A stretch of DNA of 64,000 bases from Pseudomicrostroma phylloplanum (taxonomy: Eukaryota > Basidiomycota > Exobasidiomycetes > Microstromatales), in contig BCHS01000009.1 of assembly GCA_039545275.1 (NCBI GenBank), positions 734,779-798,778 on the forward strand, read 5' to 3'. This document shows, piece by piece, positions 20,210 through 31,793 of the stretch (position 1 is its first letter; each line of letters opens with the position of its first letter). The notes below the pieces were generated by a model that was given only the letters and a program-made list of their open reading frames with translations, ran no database searches and was not told the DNA's origin. The position numbers and the translations under genes are program-made.

Positions 20210-22416
20210 TCACCGCCGCCTGGGCGAGCCGTCCTGGTACCCCTCGCGTGCCTCGGCCCAGTCCAGTGTCTCATACCGCGGTGGGGAAGGACGAGCCGAA
20301 GCGCTTCCCTCGGCCTCGGCAGAGGAGCACACAGCGGACCGAGGTGGTGTGCTCCTGGTGGTTGCGGCGAGCAGGACGTCCACGTCTAGTGGCTCGAGTC
20401 GAGGCGGGGTCTTCTGCCGCTCAGCAGCAGGGTGGTTCTCGTGCGGTGGAGAGGGTTGATGAGGGATGAAGCTCCCGCGATGAAGCTGTAGATGCGTTCG
20501 AGGGGGACTGCTACTAGTGGGAAACGGGATCTCTTCTCCCCCTCGGGCAGGCAGCAGCTGTTCCGTGCTCCGCCCTGCGTCGACCATGGTGGTGACGCCG
20601 CGGCCCAAGGAGGCTCCTCTCGGCGGGGCGAGCTGGCGCATCTGGATTCCGTCGACGTTGCTCCTGCCGCGACTGCTTGGGTAGCCATAGCCGTGGTCTG
20701 CATTGCGAGAAGGGTAGTACTGCGTGGCCTGATCACTTTTGACTGAGCCTTGCACGTAGCTCTGGTCCTCGTTGTAGTGGCCATATGGGTCGACGATGAT
20801 GCCGAGGTCGCCTGCTGCAGAAGGGTTCTGTGGCCGCACAGATCCAGAAGGGACCCTTTCCCCACTCTGCCCAGTTTCAGTCCTCCTCATCGTTGCGAAG
20901 CTGTCTCGGCCTCCTTCCTTGTTGAGGAGAATGCCAGGAACAGGCCTCGGCGCGCCCTTGCCGCTGATCTCGCTCAGCAGAGTGTACCTGTTGAGACGCA
21001 ACTTCCTCTGCACTTCTGGCCTGGCAACTTCCATCTTCCTGTAGAGGTACCAAGCCGCCAGTATTGTGATGATACCGGTGATGACCAGGACGACCCACTT
21101 GACAATCTTTGACGCGGTCGACTCCTCGCCGTCTGCGGAGGATCTGATAGCATAGCCGACATAGACTACCGCCATTTGCTTTGGCATGGATAGAAGAGTG
21201 GCTATGGTGAAGATCCAGAACGACATGCCTACTGTTGAGAAGACTGCCGTTGTGAAGTGGCCGGGCTAGTAGGGATGGAGGAATGACGTCGCAAGTGTCA
21301 GCATGCGAATGGGACTGCAATGTGCTCTTGCCCTACACCACTCACAATGGCGGACAGCCTGGCTACCAAGACTGTAAAGAGACCGCCCTCTCTGACAATG
21401 TGGGCCATGCAGGCGTAGTTGAGGCTCTTGCGCTCGTACTTCTGGGCCGTCTTCTGCAGGCAAGCACCGAAGGCCCAGAAGTTTCCCCACTCTCCCAGCA
21501 GCGTTCCAAGCGCCACGATGCCAAATGCAATCCAAAAAGGATACACAATGCCGCACAGGACCCCGATGATTTCGTGGCCGAAGAGTGGCGGGAAGGAGAT
21601 GACGAAGAGGATGGCGACGGGGATGATCCAGCCCCAGACGACGGAGTTGATCTTGATGGAGACTGGTGTCAGCCAATCGATGATCCTACGGTGCAGGATG
21701 ACAAAGACGATGACGGCTGCAATGACTGCGATGAAGAGGAGGTAATAGTACCAATAGCTCCACTTGACCCAGCTGCGCCAGTCCTTTAGCATGCGCATGT
21801 AAGAGTCTTTCATCGTCGTGCCCTCTTCATCGAGGTCCTTGGGAAACGTCTCGGCAATCTTACGCTGTTCTGGGCTCAGGCGGTCTAGCTTGATGGGCCG
21901 ATCAGGGTATAGGCCTTCAGACTGAGTAAGTGAGGGAGGCGTCAGGGCGACGTGGGACTGTGAGGCGGGTGAATGCAGAGCGGCATACGACTCGGGGCCT
22001 TGGAAAGGTTGATGAGCCGTGTCAAGACGCGGTGTATGACCTCTCTGCATCCGCGGAGGCGAGCTAGACGAAGGGGTGGCATAAGACTGGGCGTAGCTGT
22101 CCGAGGTAGGCGCAGGAGGGTAGGACGTTGGGATGTGCTGGTTGGGATCACTGTAGCCCTGGCTGCTGCTATACTGAGGCTGTCTCGCACGTTCGGCTTG
22201 ACCGCCATAGCCTTGAGACCTGCTAGGCATCCGTTGGTCTTGTTGGCGTTGGGGAGAGGATGCAGAAGACGGACCCGGCCGCGTCTGATACGAAGGCTCG
22301 CCGCGATAGGAGGGATGTGTCCCTTGCCATTGCTGCTGCTGCTGATGTTGTTGTTGTTGCTGCGCGTAGTACATCGAATCGTCACCGTAGCGGTGGTATG
22401 AATCTGGTGCAGCCAT
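20210..22416 (-). CDS. TVP38/TMEM64-family (VTT domain) membrane protein
   Basis: Exons 21346..22416 and 20210..21265, intron of 80 bases in phase 0, encode 708 residues. The start is the ATG at 22416 (MAAPDSYHRYGDDS); an upstream in-frame ATG at 22602 is less likely because the protein before it is featureless. Residues 1-230 are low complexity with a Gln run. Several membrane segments follow (YYYLLFIAVIAAVIVFVIL; WIIPVAILFVISFPPLFG), then the conserved VTT core FTVLVARLSAI joined across the intron to PGHFTTAVFSTVGMSFW, and a further membrane helix near TGIITILAAWYL. The C-terminal 280 residues are disordered. Family members sit in the Golgi or ER and act in membrane traffic or lipid scrambling (family knowledge). 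Divergent from the NDUFAF7 gene. Confidence 0.85.
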
Positions 22417-23054
22417 TAGTGATAGAGGGCGAGTGCTCAGCGAGGTAGATGGGCGGGCGATTGGAGTATTGATTGCGAGTGGTCTGCAGCTAATTGGGCT
22501 GTGGTAGGGCGTGGCGGGTACGCAGGCTAAGGCTGCTTTCCTCACGCGACAGGGGTCGAGTCTCGAGTGGGTATCTAGGCCGTCGTTGTGCGCATATAGC
22601 AAGCCCGAGGATGCGTGTTAGCAGGGCAGAGAGAGAGGCAGAGGACGATGTGGCGGATACCAAGTACAGTCAGGAGTAGCACAATGGTCAGTGTCTCTCT
22701 GTGCCAAGCCAAGGGACAAGGCGCGCCGAGCCGACGGACGGACAAGGCGCGACTGAGAGATGCACACACACGCACACACACGCAGGCAGGGCACCGCCCC
22801 ACCCGCCCCCTACGCTCGCCTTCACGGCACATTCTCCACGCGAGGCGGCGGACAAATATGCATCGACGCGGGACTCCGATCCGATCAGGTTGTCCTCCGA
22901 CCCGATTCTGCCACCCACCGCGCGCCCACACACACACATCCTCTCGCGGACGGACCACGGACAAAATTGATTCGCACACCAAGGATATTCGGTCAGCCCC
23001 AGGGTCTCACTGCGACACCATCGCCATCACGATCATCGGTACCGACCTCTGACC
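22417..23054. promoter_or_regulatory. Divergent promoter region with CA-rich tracts
   Basis: The 638 bases between two divergent starts contain cacacacacgcacacacacg around 22763..22783 and a second cacacacacac around 22927..22937. No gene seen. Confidence 0.5.
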
Positions 23055-24890
23055 ATGGCCAATGCTGTCCATCCCAGATATGGCACAGCGGCAAGGAGCG
23101 CATTGCAGCCCGCGCTGAAGTCTAGCAAGGCCCGCAAAGCTCCTCTACTCTCAGCACCCGCAGGATGCCTCACGCAACCGCACGGCAACACCTCCTCGCC
23201 GCTTACTCCACCCGCCCCACGCCGCTTGTTCTCATCCGCATCTTCTCCCCTCGCTCTGGCGGGTCCTTCTCGACCTCGTCCACCTCCTCGCCCGTCACCG
23301 TCACCCGTGGACCGCGATGACACACGACATCGGCATCAGTTCAATCCCGACCCCTTCACACTCACCCCGCCCGAAGAGCACAAGCATCTCCCGCTGGTCA
23401 ATGCCCAGACACTCGCCGCATCAAAGGATCGCCCGAGATCGTGTCGCATGCTAGCGAGAGACTTCATTCACGACAGCTTGTATAACCCACACTATGGATA
23501 CTTCAGCCGACATGCTGTCCTGTTGCCCGACGTCGAGAATGATCAGGGCGAGAGAGAGGCGTCTTTCGGCGACATCAAGAATGAAGCCGACTTCATGAGA
23601 AAGGTAGAGGGAAGCTACATTGCCTTTGAAAAGAACTTCATGGACAAGGCTGCCAAGCAAGCGCCACAGCCGCCGCCACAGCCACCGCCGTCTTCACAGC
23701 CATCGCCTGCTCCTTCTCAATCGTCTCGCGCTCCTTCACAGCTTCCCAGATCCTTTTCCGCCGCCGGTCTCGACGCAGCCAAAGCTCAAGGGCGAGCAGC
23801 TTGGCTCAAGTCGCAGCAGCAGGGCATGCAGCACGACGAAGACGTCACCTCAATGGTCGCCCGTCAAGTTTGGCACACACCTACCCAGCTCTTCAAGCCT
23901 CACTACGCCAATGTCGTCGCTCAGCATTGCATCGAATCCATCAGCGATGGACGTCCCCTGATCATCTATGAGATGGGTGCTGGCTCAGGCGCAATGGCAG
24001 AGTGCGTCCTGAATTACGTTCAGGAGCGCTACCCCGATGTGTACAGCTCTATGCAATACCACATCATTGAGATTTCGGATCGCCTGGCCACTCAGCAGAC
24101 GCAACGGCTGAGCAAGCATCTGCAGAACAAGAGGGTGATTGTTCATCGTCAGGATGTGCTTACTTGGGACACTCCTGTGCACGAGGACTGCTTCGTCTTG
24201 GGTCTGGAAGTACTAGACAACCTCTCGCATGACGTCGTTCGCTACTCGACGAGCGACTCTACACCATACCAGTGCTACATCTCCATCGACTCCACCGGCG
24301 ACATGCACGAGCTCTATACCCCCGTCACGGACCCTCTCATCAGACAGTACCTCTCACTGTACCACCAGCTCCGTCCCCGGGAGCAGGCGCCAGCACTACC
24401 CAAAAGTCTCACATCCCTGCCCCCACCTCTGAGACGACTCGTGGCAAATCAGCTGCCCTTCTACCCGAACATGTCCCAACCGCACTTCATACCGACTTCG
24501 TCACTGAAGCTGCTGCAAACACTGGCCCGCTTCTTTCCCAACCACCGGCCCATCTTCTCCGACTTTCACACCCTCCCAAAGGACGCAAGCGTAAGAGGCA
24601 TCAATGGGCCCATTGTGCAGACGCGGATAGGAGGCGAGATGGTCGACGTGGGCACCTATGCCGTGCTTCAGGGGTACTTTGACATCTTCTTTCCGACAGA
24701 CTTTCAGCTCTTGAGGGACTTCTACGCGCAAGTGGCAGAGGGACGGAAAGACCTGGGAAGCGGGCTGGAGGTGGTTAAACACAGGGAGTTCCTGGAGCGC
24801 TACCCGCATCTGGCAAAGGGCTGCCAGCTGAAAGACGGTAGTAATCCGATGCTGAGCTGGTATGAGAATGCCAGCTGGCTGGTCGGGTAG
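23055..24890 (+). CDS. NDUFAF7-type mitochondrial arginine methyltransferase
   Basis: Single exon, 611 residues. The N-terminal 90 residues are rich in Ala, Ser, Pro and Arg and include RRLFSSASSPLA, a mitochondrial targeting style. The SAM-binding glycine motif EMGAGSGAMAE is at about residue 305, followed by the acidic post-I segment YHIIEISDRL. Other family marks are FIHDSLYNPHYGYFSRH near residue 137 and the terminal FLERYPHLAKGCQLKDG..MLSWYENASW. A Pro/Ser-rich insert occupies about 206-240. The human protein symmetrically dimethylates an arginine of complex I subunit NDUFS2 during early assembly; that activity is inferred here by family. A complex I subunit gene lies 2 kb away. Confidence 0.9.
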   Translation: MANAVHPRYGTAARSALQPALKSSKARKAPLLSAPAGCLTQPHGNTSSPLTPPAPRRLFSSASSPLALAGPSRPRPPPRPSPSPVDRDDTRHRHQFNPDPFTLTPPEEHKHLPLVNAQTLAASKDRPRSCRMLARDFIHDSLYNPHYGYFSRHAVLLPDVENDQGEREASFGDIKNEADFMRKVEGSYIAFEKNFMDKAAKQAPQPPPQPPPSSQPSPAPSQSSRAPSQLPRSFSAAGLDAAKAQGRAAWLKSQQQGMQHDEDVTSMVARQVWHTPTQLFKPHYANVVAQHCIESISDGRPLIIYEMGAGSGAMAECVLNYVQERYPDVYSSMQYHIIEISDRLATQQTQRLSKHLQNKRVIVHRQDVLTWDTPVHEDCFVLGLEVLDNLSHDVVRYSTSDSTPYQCYISIDSTGDMHELYTPVTDPLIRQYLSLYHQLRPREQAPALPKSLTSLPPPLRRLVANQLPFYPNMSQPHFIPTSSLKLLQTLARFFPNHRPIFSDFHTLPKDASVRGINGPIVQTRIGGEMVDVGTYAVLQGYFDIFFPTDFQLLRDFYAQVAEGRKDLGSGLEVVKHREFLERYPHLAKGCQLKDGSNPMLSWYENASWLVG

Positions 24891-25199
24891 AGAGGGGCTT
24901 GTAATCCCGAAAAGGGGAAGGACTCGAAGCCGTCCCTGTACGATACAATGCATGTAATCCCTATCTCTGGCCGGCCGTACGAGTTGCGGTTCGGTATACA
25001 GCGAAGACAATCTTCTGCCGGAAGCACGACTGGGATGACCCCTAGATTGCGTGCCTGATATGGTGCCTGAGGGGTCGCGCCCGTCGCCAGGGGTCGGGTT
25101 CCCCACATGTACAAATGTCTTGACTCCTCTCTTCACTTCTGGTTATTCCCTACTCAGATCATCTCCACCTCTCCTCAACACTCCCGCCCAACCACCAAC

Positions 25200-26477
25200 A
25201 TGTTCTCTCTCCCCTCTCAGCGCGTCCTACGCGTCCTCCTCCCCTTCGTATCCTTCAGTCTAGCCCTCTGGCTAACCATCTCCTACATCAGCCCCTCCTC
25301 TCCATCCTTCTCCCCCTCCTCACCCTTCACCTCCCGCGCCATCCCCTTCCACGCCCACCCCCAGTCGCAGCTCGAGGCTCGCCAAGCCCCCAACACCTGG
25401 TACTCCAAAGACCCCCTAGGCCAGACTGCCTCGTACAACTTCACTGCCTTTGTTCTTCCTCTGAAGAAGGAGATCGCAGCGGGACTTGTCGGTGGGACTG
25501 AGCGGGACTTGTTGCCGCTTCCGGTCAAGGAGCTGGCCTTGGAGGGAGTGGTGGGTGAGGGCGAGCATGCGCTTGTTTGTATGAGTGGACTGTTGTTTGA
25601 TATTAGACAGGCGGTGCTGAGTATCGAGAGATTGCAGGTGAGTACCGGACAACACAGCTTGCAGCAAAGAGATCGAGTCTGGTGCACTTCGACTTGCCTA
25701 CTGACATCGTCTCTGCGCTGCGCATCTTGCCCCTGCTCGTGCAGTCCGCCAACTGCTACCTCCCCTATTACGACGCGACGCACGACGGCCTCACCCCCTA
25801 CACCTTCGACGTGATCAACCTGCAGGACAAGCTCATCCCCGTCCTCGCCGGCTCGCTTCAGCAGTCCATCAAGCTCCTCCCAGCCAACTTCGAGCCAAAG
25901 AACGACGCCTACAGGGCTATCGGAGCACAGGCGCGTGGGGTGGACGTCTCGATCGGGGCGCAGGGAAGTAATGCGCTTGGTTTGCCGGTGCCGAACGTGC
26001 CTGTCATGAATCTCCTCTGGACGGGCGAGAAGGCCGATAAGGACGTAAGCAAATTTGTACAGGGAGCGTTGACGGCGCCTTATGTACACACCTACTCGCA
26101 CTTGTGCTCCAGGACTTTTTGGAAGTTCGATGAGGTCTTTGCTGATGCGGAGAATGTTAGGGGAGATGTACAGCGTGAGTGCGGGCGATGGGTAACGCCA
26201 AGAGCTCTGAGGTGCTCTTAAGGCTGAGACTTCCCTCTCTTCCCGTACACAACAGTATTCCCACCCGCTACTGCGTCCCATATGGAGTTCAAGGGCGTCG
26301 CTGGCTACAAGGCCACGGCGGCCTGGGACAACCAATTCGGGTGAGTGTTGAAGTCGAGCGATGATCCGGCCCGTCCAGCTCTGCTGACTACTTGCTGCTA
26401 TTTGCTTGTCTTACATCAGCCCCGGCCAGACTTGCTCTTCGCTGCGAGCTGAGGCGGCTGCTGTTCGATACCACTAG
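25200..26477 (+). CDS. Conserved-looking type II membrane or secreted protein, unknown
   Basis: Four exons, 25200..25637, 25745..26174, 26256..26340 and 26420..26477, with phases 0, 1, 2, encode 336 residues. The ATG at 25200 (MFSLPSQRVLRVLLPF) leads into a hydrophobic segment, FVSFSLALWLTISYI, at about 17-31: a signal anchor or signal peptide. A Ser/Pro/Phe-rich linker follows, then a soluble domain with segments NTWYSKDPLGQTASYNFTAF, SANCYLPYYDATHDGLTPYT and HTYSHLCSRTFWKFDEVF; possible N-glycosylation sites include NFT. The last exon is short and basic. I do not recognise the family. It shows no sign of horizontal transfer and is spliced like its neighbours. Confidence 0.75.
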
Positions 26478-26954
26478 TGCGGATCCTACAAAAGCCGCCG
26501 ACTGCCCACCGCCGACGGTAGCACCCCTATGTGCATGCTGTGAAGGCCCTCTTTCAGCCCGATGTCCGCGACCTGCCCGTTCCCTGAGAAGTCCGACTGG
26601 CTCGGGTCGAAACTCTCTGTTGTTGCTTTCTGTTCTCAAAGTCCATTTTCTACGACTTCCACAGATCTCAGTCTGAGTTCCATGTCGTGGCTGCTCGACC
26701 ATGTCGCCTCCTCGAGCATGAGTGTGCGTAGGCGGGCAGGCGCGTAGGCGGGGCGGAAGTGGGGCAGGGTCGTTGCGCGGCGCAGCTGTGCGGGCGTGGC
26801 TTTGTAATGCGAGGCGAGGCGGCGGGTGGGCAGCGCTCCCTCGGCCAAGTCGGGGCGGAAGGCTGAGAATCCATCGATCGGTCTCACTAATCACCACTGA
26901 TCCAGACTCACGATCTCATCCTACCGAAGCTGCATCACCCGTCATCCTCCCGCC
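26478..26954. promoter_or_regulatory. Upstream region of the complex I 24 kDa gene
   Basis: 477 bases with no gene; GC-rich, ending in a pyrimidine-rich leader (tcatcctcccgcc) directly before the ATG at 26955. Confidence 0.4.
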
Positions 26955-28025
26955 ATGTCGCTTGCACGATCTACCATCTCGGCACTCGCAAGGAGGGCAG
27001 TAGCTGCTCCTGCCGCCGCTGCTGCTCGCCCCTCGGCCATTGCTACCACGTCGCGGTGCTTCTCCACGTCCACCCCCGCTCGATCCGACTCGCTCTTTGT
27101 TCACCGTGATACCGACTACAACAGTGCGTAGCCGGGCGAGAGAGCCTCGATCATAGTCCACAGACTGAGATCAATACTGACTCGGGCTGTTTTCGCCCTT
27201 CGCCTGTCGCTTTCCCCCCTGCAGACGCCTCGATCCCCTTCTCCTTCAACGAGCAGAACATGGCCCAGGCAAAGGAGATCATCTCCTACTACCCACCACA
27301 GTACAAGAAGGCAGCCGTGATCCCTCTGCTGGACTTGGGACAGAGGCAGAACTCGGGCTGGACTTCGATTTCGGTGATGAATGAGGTGGCTAGGATCTTG
27401 GAGATGCCCCCGATGAGGGTGTACGAGGTGGCCAGCTTCTACACAATGTGAGTGGGAGGAGAAGGTAGCAGCAGGAGGGGCTTGGATGCCCTGATTCAGC
27501 AGTGGCTGAACAAACGTCTTCCATTGCTTTCTCTCCCCCAGGTTCAACCGAGAGCCCGTTGGCAAGTACTTCCTGCAGATCTGCACTACCACGCCTTGCC
27601 AATTGGGAGGATGTGGTAGCACAAAGATTCTAGAGACGCTGCAAGATCACCTGGGCATCAAGCCTGGTCAGACGACAAAGGACAAGCTCTTCACTCTGCT
27701 CGAGGTGGAATGTCTAGGGTGAGTTTGGCCGAGCAATCAGGGGAGCCTTGGGTACATATCGGGAATCGTAGCTAAACTCGTGCTTGCCCCACCTCTCCCT
27801 TTCTGCAGAGCCTGTGCAAACGCCCCGATGATCCAATGCAACGACCACTACCTGGAGGACCTGACACCCGAGACCACAATCAAGATCATCGAGGACCTCA
27901 AGGCTGGCAGGGAGATTAAGGCCGGACCCCAGAGCGGCCGTCATTCGTCGGAGCCAAAGGAGGGCAGGACTGCTCTGGTGACTGAGCCTTACTCGACTCA
28001 GTTCAACCGGGAGGAGTTCGCTTAG
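26955..28025 (+). CDS. NADH:ubiquinone oxidoreductase 24 kDa subunit (NDUFV2/NuoE)
   Basis: Four exons, 26955..27123, 27225..27447, 27542..27718 and 27809..28025 (phases 1, 2, 2), encode 261 residues. The first 50 residues are a mitochondrial presequence ([20 protein letters not shown].., [10 protein letters not shown]). The thioredoxin-like domain binds the N1a [2Fe-2S] cluster of the complex I N-module: two cysteines in [12 protein letters not shown] and two in VECLGACANAPM give the expected C-x4-C and C-x3-C ligands, the second pair split by the last intron. ALLDLG-type and [15 protein letters not shown] motifs are typical. The length fits the family. Plus-strand neighbour of the complex I assembly factor gene. 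Confidence 0.95.
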
Positions 28026-28457
28026 AGCAGAGAGGAAGAGGGAGTGAGGGGCAGTGAAAGAGAACAGATCGGATAGGACTCGATGACCAGCGGGACCATC
28101 GTGACCCGTCTGGCAGGATTTTGTGCGCCGATCAATGTCGCCTCTGTCAGGGTCTTACAGAGGAGATCAGCAATGTGATGCTACTTTACATACCGCTACG
28201 GCTGCCGCCTGGGACGACTGATGCTGGCCCTCGAGTGACCTGTGCCATGGTTCAGATGCTTCCTCCTCGTCTGCCCCGCGTGTTTGTATTCCGTCTCCGC
28301 TTGTCTCCAGTCCGTGTTGCATCTTCTGATTTTCCAGAGGCGATGCATTGCCGCTTCTCACTTCACCTCGACTGCTCTACCAAGCTTCGTACCACTCTCC
28401 GCTCCAATGCTGAGCACACCCCTGTCCGCCATACCATCATCCTGAGGTGTCATCCTC
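28026..28457. other. Intergenic region
   Basis: 432 bases between two plus-strand genes, with a pyrimidine-rich stretch toward the downstream start. No gene seen. Confidence 0.4.
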
Positions 28458-31400
28458 ATGGGGGACTTGGGTCCGCATCGATCCGATCACTACTCTCCCT
28501 ACTCTCCCTCGACTTCTTCCTACCGCGGTGACTGGCGCTATGAACCCCCTCGCGCTCCTCGATGGCCTCAGCAGGATTGCAGGGACAGACAAGCATCGCG
28601 CTCGAGAGATGCTCCGTATGGCTCTGTAGCTCCAGACTACGGCGATAGGAGAGGTTGGTCTGGCCAATATGACTCGCCTTCAGCGTCCTCATCGTCGTAC
28701 CGAGGTCCCGGCCCTGCTCCTCGCCTTGCGCCTCGCCCTGGACCACCTTCCGCTCGGCCTGGACTACCACCACGACCACCAGCCTCTGTTCCTGCTCCAG
28801 CAGCAGCTCCAGTGAGATCCCCGGTACATGCCCTGCCACCAAAGCCAAAGGCAAAAGCAGCAGCCAAGCCTGTCGCTCCCCCTTCCGTTGCAGCTCCGGT
28901 CATGAGAGCCGAAGACCATCAGCCCAATGCCGAAGGCCGCTCTCGCCTGCAGAGGCATCGCGTGCCGACAGCCCCGCCAATGATCCTGCCTACCAAGAGA
29001 CCATCGCCGGCACCTCTTCGACCGCCTGCTGTTGGGAAAAGGGTGCCGTCGGGACCGTCGTGCCAGTCGCCTGCTCGGGGACGCGGAAATGCTAATGGCA
29101 GAATTATCGCCCCGCCTGGGAGACAGGCGATGGAGAGTGCTGCTCGAGTTCCCCCTCTTCCAGCTCCATCCACATCGTCGCAGCCTGCGACACTGAGAGA
29201 GAAGCCAAGAGCTGCTCACCAGCTCTTCCCGTGGGAGAGACCGAGCGAGGCTGAAGCGGAAGGGGAAGCAGAACAGACCACGAAGCCGGTACCCTCGGTA
29301 CCGGGAGGGATGAAGAAAAGAGCGCTCCGTCCTGCTAGGGTTGCGCCTCATTCTCATTTGACGAAGCCGGGCGGGGATGACGGGCCAGAAGAGGAGGTGT
29401 TGCCCTTGGAGGAGGTGATGCCTTGGGAGGGAGCAGAGCTACGGGAGCTTGATAAGGCGCAGGACAAAACCCCTCTGCGAGAGCCTACAGACCGAGAGGG
29501 AAAGAGCGCGACGCACAAGAAAGACGTCGAGAAGGTCAACGAGCCATCTAAGGCAGAGCAGTCTACAGGCAAAACCCCGAAGAAGACCAAAGGCCAGAAG
29601 AAGGCAGAGAAGAGAGCTGCTGCTGCTGCTGCTGCTGCCGCCGCAGAAAGCGCATCGAGCATCAATGCTGGCTCGCCGTACCAAGCAGCCTTCACTTCGT
29701 CCGAGAGCGACGACTGGCAACCAGTCACACCTCCTTTGAGCAAGCTCCCTCGAGCGCGCGGCATTCAGGTCTTTCCCTTACCGCTCTCCCTCTCGAATGG
29801 AACACAGCCGCCTTCCAGTGACAAAGGGAGTTCCTCGGATGGTCCTATGAAGGCCGAATACAGAACAGCCAGGAAAGCTGCGCAAGAGCGGCGAAAGGAG
29901 AAGGCTGCACGGAAAGCTGCTGCGAGAGGCGACGAGGTCGACCTCCCCTTGGCCAAGAAGGCCAAGAGGCAAGGCCAAGCGCTGCAAGGCAGTCAGTCTC
30001 CTGAGTCGTTGCGGAGGGAAGAGCGCTTAGCAGCGTTTACGTCGATGCGCAGCGATCCTGCACCGCCTTCAGTACCGCAAGAAGAGGCTGCTGTGAAGCC
30101 TGACGTAGCAGATGTCCTGCAAAGTGAGGATCAAGTGCAGACTGGCCCCAGCTCTTCGGGTGGGAAAAGCGATGAGAGGCCCACTTTGGTGCTCAGCCTG
30201 CGAGAAGACGGCCTGGATACGACGGGGGTAAGATCTGCGAGCCCTGCAGTCACTGAAGAGCAAGCGCTGCCTCGGTCACCTTCACCAACCGCTCCGGATG
30301 TCGAAGCCATGTCACTCGAGGCCGGGAGCCAGCAAAGGCAGATGTCGGTCTCATCAGACGACATACCTCTCATCACAACGCTATCGAAGGCCGCTGCCGG
30401 TAGATCAAGCGAGACCCCTCCCGCCAGAAAGATGGAAAGTGAGACTGGTAGATATCGAGGAACCTCTTTCGGACCAGCGAGGCGTCGTCACGCAGACTCA
30501 ACGAGCGACACATCGACCTCAGTACTGCGTCTGAGCTCGGCGGCGGAGAAGTTCGACACGACAGGAAAGCGCCAGGCACACCTTGGCTGGCGCTGGAAGT
30601 GGATGGCCATGCTGGAATGCCAGTCTTCGCTTCCGAAGAACAGCAATGCCACTGCAGCCCCCTCGTCTGCCCTGCTCGCCATCACGCCCAAGGGCAAGAC
30701 GTCTCTGCGCTTCCTGTCAGAGGGTACAGCCAGTCCGGACTGCTCTCATGACCTGTCCTTCCCGAGCGAGATGAACATCGAAGCCGTCCGGAGGGTATCG
30801 AGTCACGCCGTGGCCGTCGCTTCTTCGAGCAACAATCGTGTTGGGGAAGGTGGCCCGCAGGTGTCTCTCGTCTTTGCCAAGGACAGCAAGAAGCCGATAG
30901 GAGAGAGCAAGACGGACGATGACATCGAGATGAGCGAGCTTACTGCGCGTGCTTCTGCGATCCACCTGCAGCAGCGTCCTCACATCACCGGGGCTACGTC
31001 CATCGCCCCTTTCCTACCACTAGGCGACCAAGACGCTCTGACAATGGTCACTGGAGGAGCCGACGGGGCCGTCTTTGCCTGGTCCTACTCTGGCTCCCAC
31101 CATAAGTCGACAAAGACGACACGCCTGCACGCCCTGCACAGCGGAACTATCACCGCCCTCGAGACGCTACCGAAGCTAGACCTCGTCGTCTCCGCCTCGA
31201 CGGTGCACCAGCACCGGGCCGGGGGAACCACGCAGCTCGTAGCCTTTGATGCGCGGGAGACGAAGCTGCTCCACTCGTGGAAGAGCTCGGACGTGGTAGC
31301 GCACCTGAGTCGAACGACGCACTCCCGTCTCCTCGATGTGAGCTTCCTCCGCGCAGATTACGACCAGCACAAGCTGTACGACTTGCGCGTCCCCACCAAC

Positions 31401-31793
31401 AGCGGCGGCAGCAGCGGCTCTACCTCTACCTCTGCCTCTGTGGTCAACTCAACGCGCAGCAACCCCACAAAGCCCATCCTCTCCTTTGGCTGGGCGAGCG
31501 AGTACGACCTCCCCTTTCTCGGTCGGCCAGCCTTCAAGAACAACTACTGTCTGCAGGGCTGTCCGGATGGGAAAGTCCGGACGTGGGACCTGCGCTGGGC
31601 TTCGGAGGTGCTGCAGGAGGTGAGCGTGGGGGAGAAGGGGATGCCGGTTAGTGATGTGCTTCTTTGGGATAGTGGGAAGGAGCACGCTGGGACAGGCGTG
31701 GAGGACAGCGGTGGTGGTGGTGGTGGTGGTGGTAGCGGTACCTCTGTCATGGCTCTGTCCCCTGATGCGGCCTGGAGGATACCCCTTATCTGA
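28458..31793 (+). CDS. Long disordered protein with C-terminal WD40-like region
   Basis: Single exon, 1111 residues, from the ATG at 28458 (MGDLGPHRSDHYSPYS). Residues 1-700 are low complexity: Pro/Arg-rich start (RPGPPSARPGLPPRPP), then charged stretches, a ten-residue poly-Ala followed by ESASS, and a basic KAAQERRKEKAARKAA helix. From about 720 the protein becomes ordered with beta-propeller-like repeats: QAHLGWRWKWMAMLE, TMVTGGADGAVFAWSYSG, LHSGTITALETLPKLDLVVS and GCPDGKVRTWDLRW. A run of eight glycines precedes the end. Such proteins are usually scaffolds, but I cannot assign a specific family. Confidence 0.7.
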   Translation: MGDLGPHRSDHYSPYSPSTSSYRGDWRYEPPRAPRWPQQDCRDRQASRSRDAPYGSVAPDYGDRRGWSGQYDSPSASSSSYRGPGPAPRLAPRPGPPSARPGLPPRPPASVPAPAAAPVRSPVHALPPKPKAKAAAKPVAPPSVAAPVMRAEDHQPNAEGRSRLQRHRVPTAPPMILPTKRPSPAPLRPPAVGKRVPSGPSCQSPARGRGNANGRIIAPPGRQAMESAARVPPLPAPSTSSQPATLREKPRAAHQLFPWERPSEAEAEGEAEQTTKPVPSVPGGMKKRALRPARVAPHSHLTKPGGDDGPEEEVLPLEEVMPWEGAELRELDKAQDKTPLREPTDREGKSATHKKDVEKVNEPSKAEQSTGKTPKKTKGQKKAEKRAAAAAAAAAAESASSINAGSPYQAAFTSSESDDWQPVTPPLSKLPRARGIQVFPLPLSLSNGTQPPSSDKGSSSDGPMKAEYRTARKAAQERRKEKAARKAAARGDEVDLPLAKKAKRQGQALQGSQSPESLRREERLAAFTSMRSDPAPPSVPQEEAAVKPDVADVLQSEDQVQTGPSSSGGKSDERPTLVLSLREDGLDTTGVRSASPAVTEEQALPRSPSPTAPDVEAMSLEAGSQQRQMSVSSDDIPLITTLSKAAAGRSSETPPARKMESETGRYRGTSFGPARRRHADSTSDTSTSVLRLSSAAEKFDTTGKRQAHLGWRWKWMAMLECQSSLPKNSNATAAPSSALLAITPKGKTSLRFLSEGTASPDCSHDLSFPSEMNIEAVRRVSSHAVAVASSSNNRVGEGGPQVSLVFAKDSKKPIGESKTDDDIEMSELTARASAIHLQQRPHITGATSIAPFLPLGDQDALTMVTGGADGAVFAWSYSGSHHKSTKTTRLHALHSGTITALETLPKLDLVVSASTVHQHRAGGTTQLVAFDARETKLLHSWKSSDVVAHLSRTTHSRLLDVSFLRADYDQHKLYDLRVPTNSGGSSGSTSTSASVVNSTRSNPTKPILSFGWASEYDLPFLGRPAFKNNYCLQGCPDGKVRTWDLRWASEVLQEVSVGEKGMPVSDVLLWDSGKEHAGTGVEDSGGGGGGGGSGTSVMALSPDAAWRIPLI

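Noticed and set aside
22417..22602. N-terminal extension of the TVP38-like protein to an upstream ATG
   Set aside because: The added residues are unstructured leader-like sequence; the ATG at 22416 has a better position relative to the rest of the gene.
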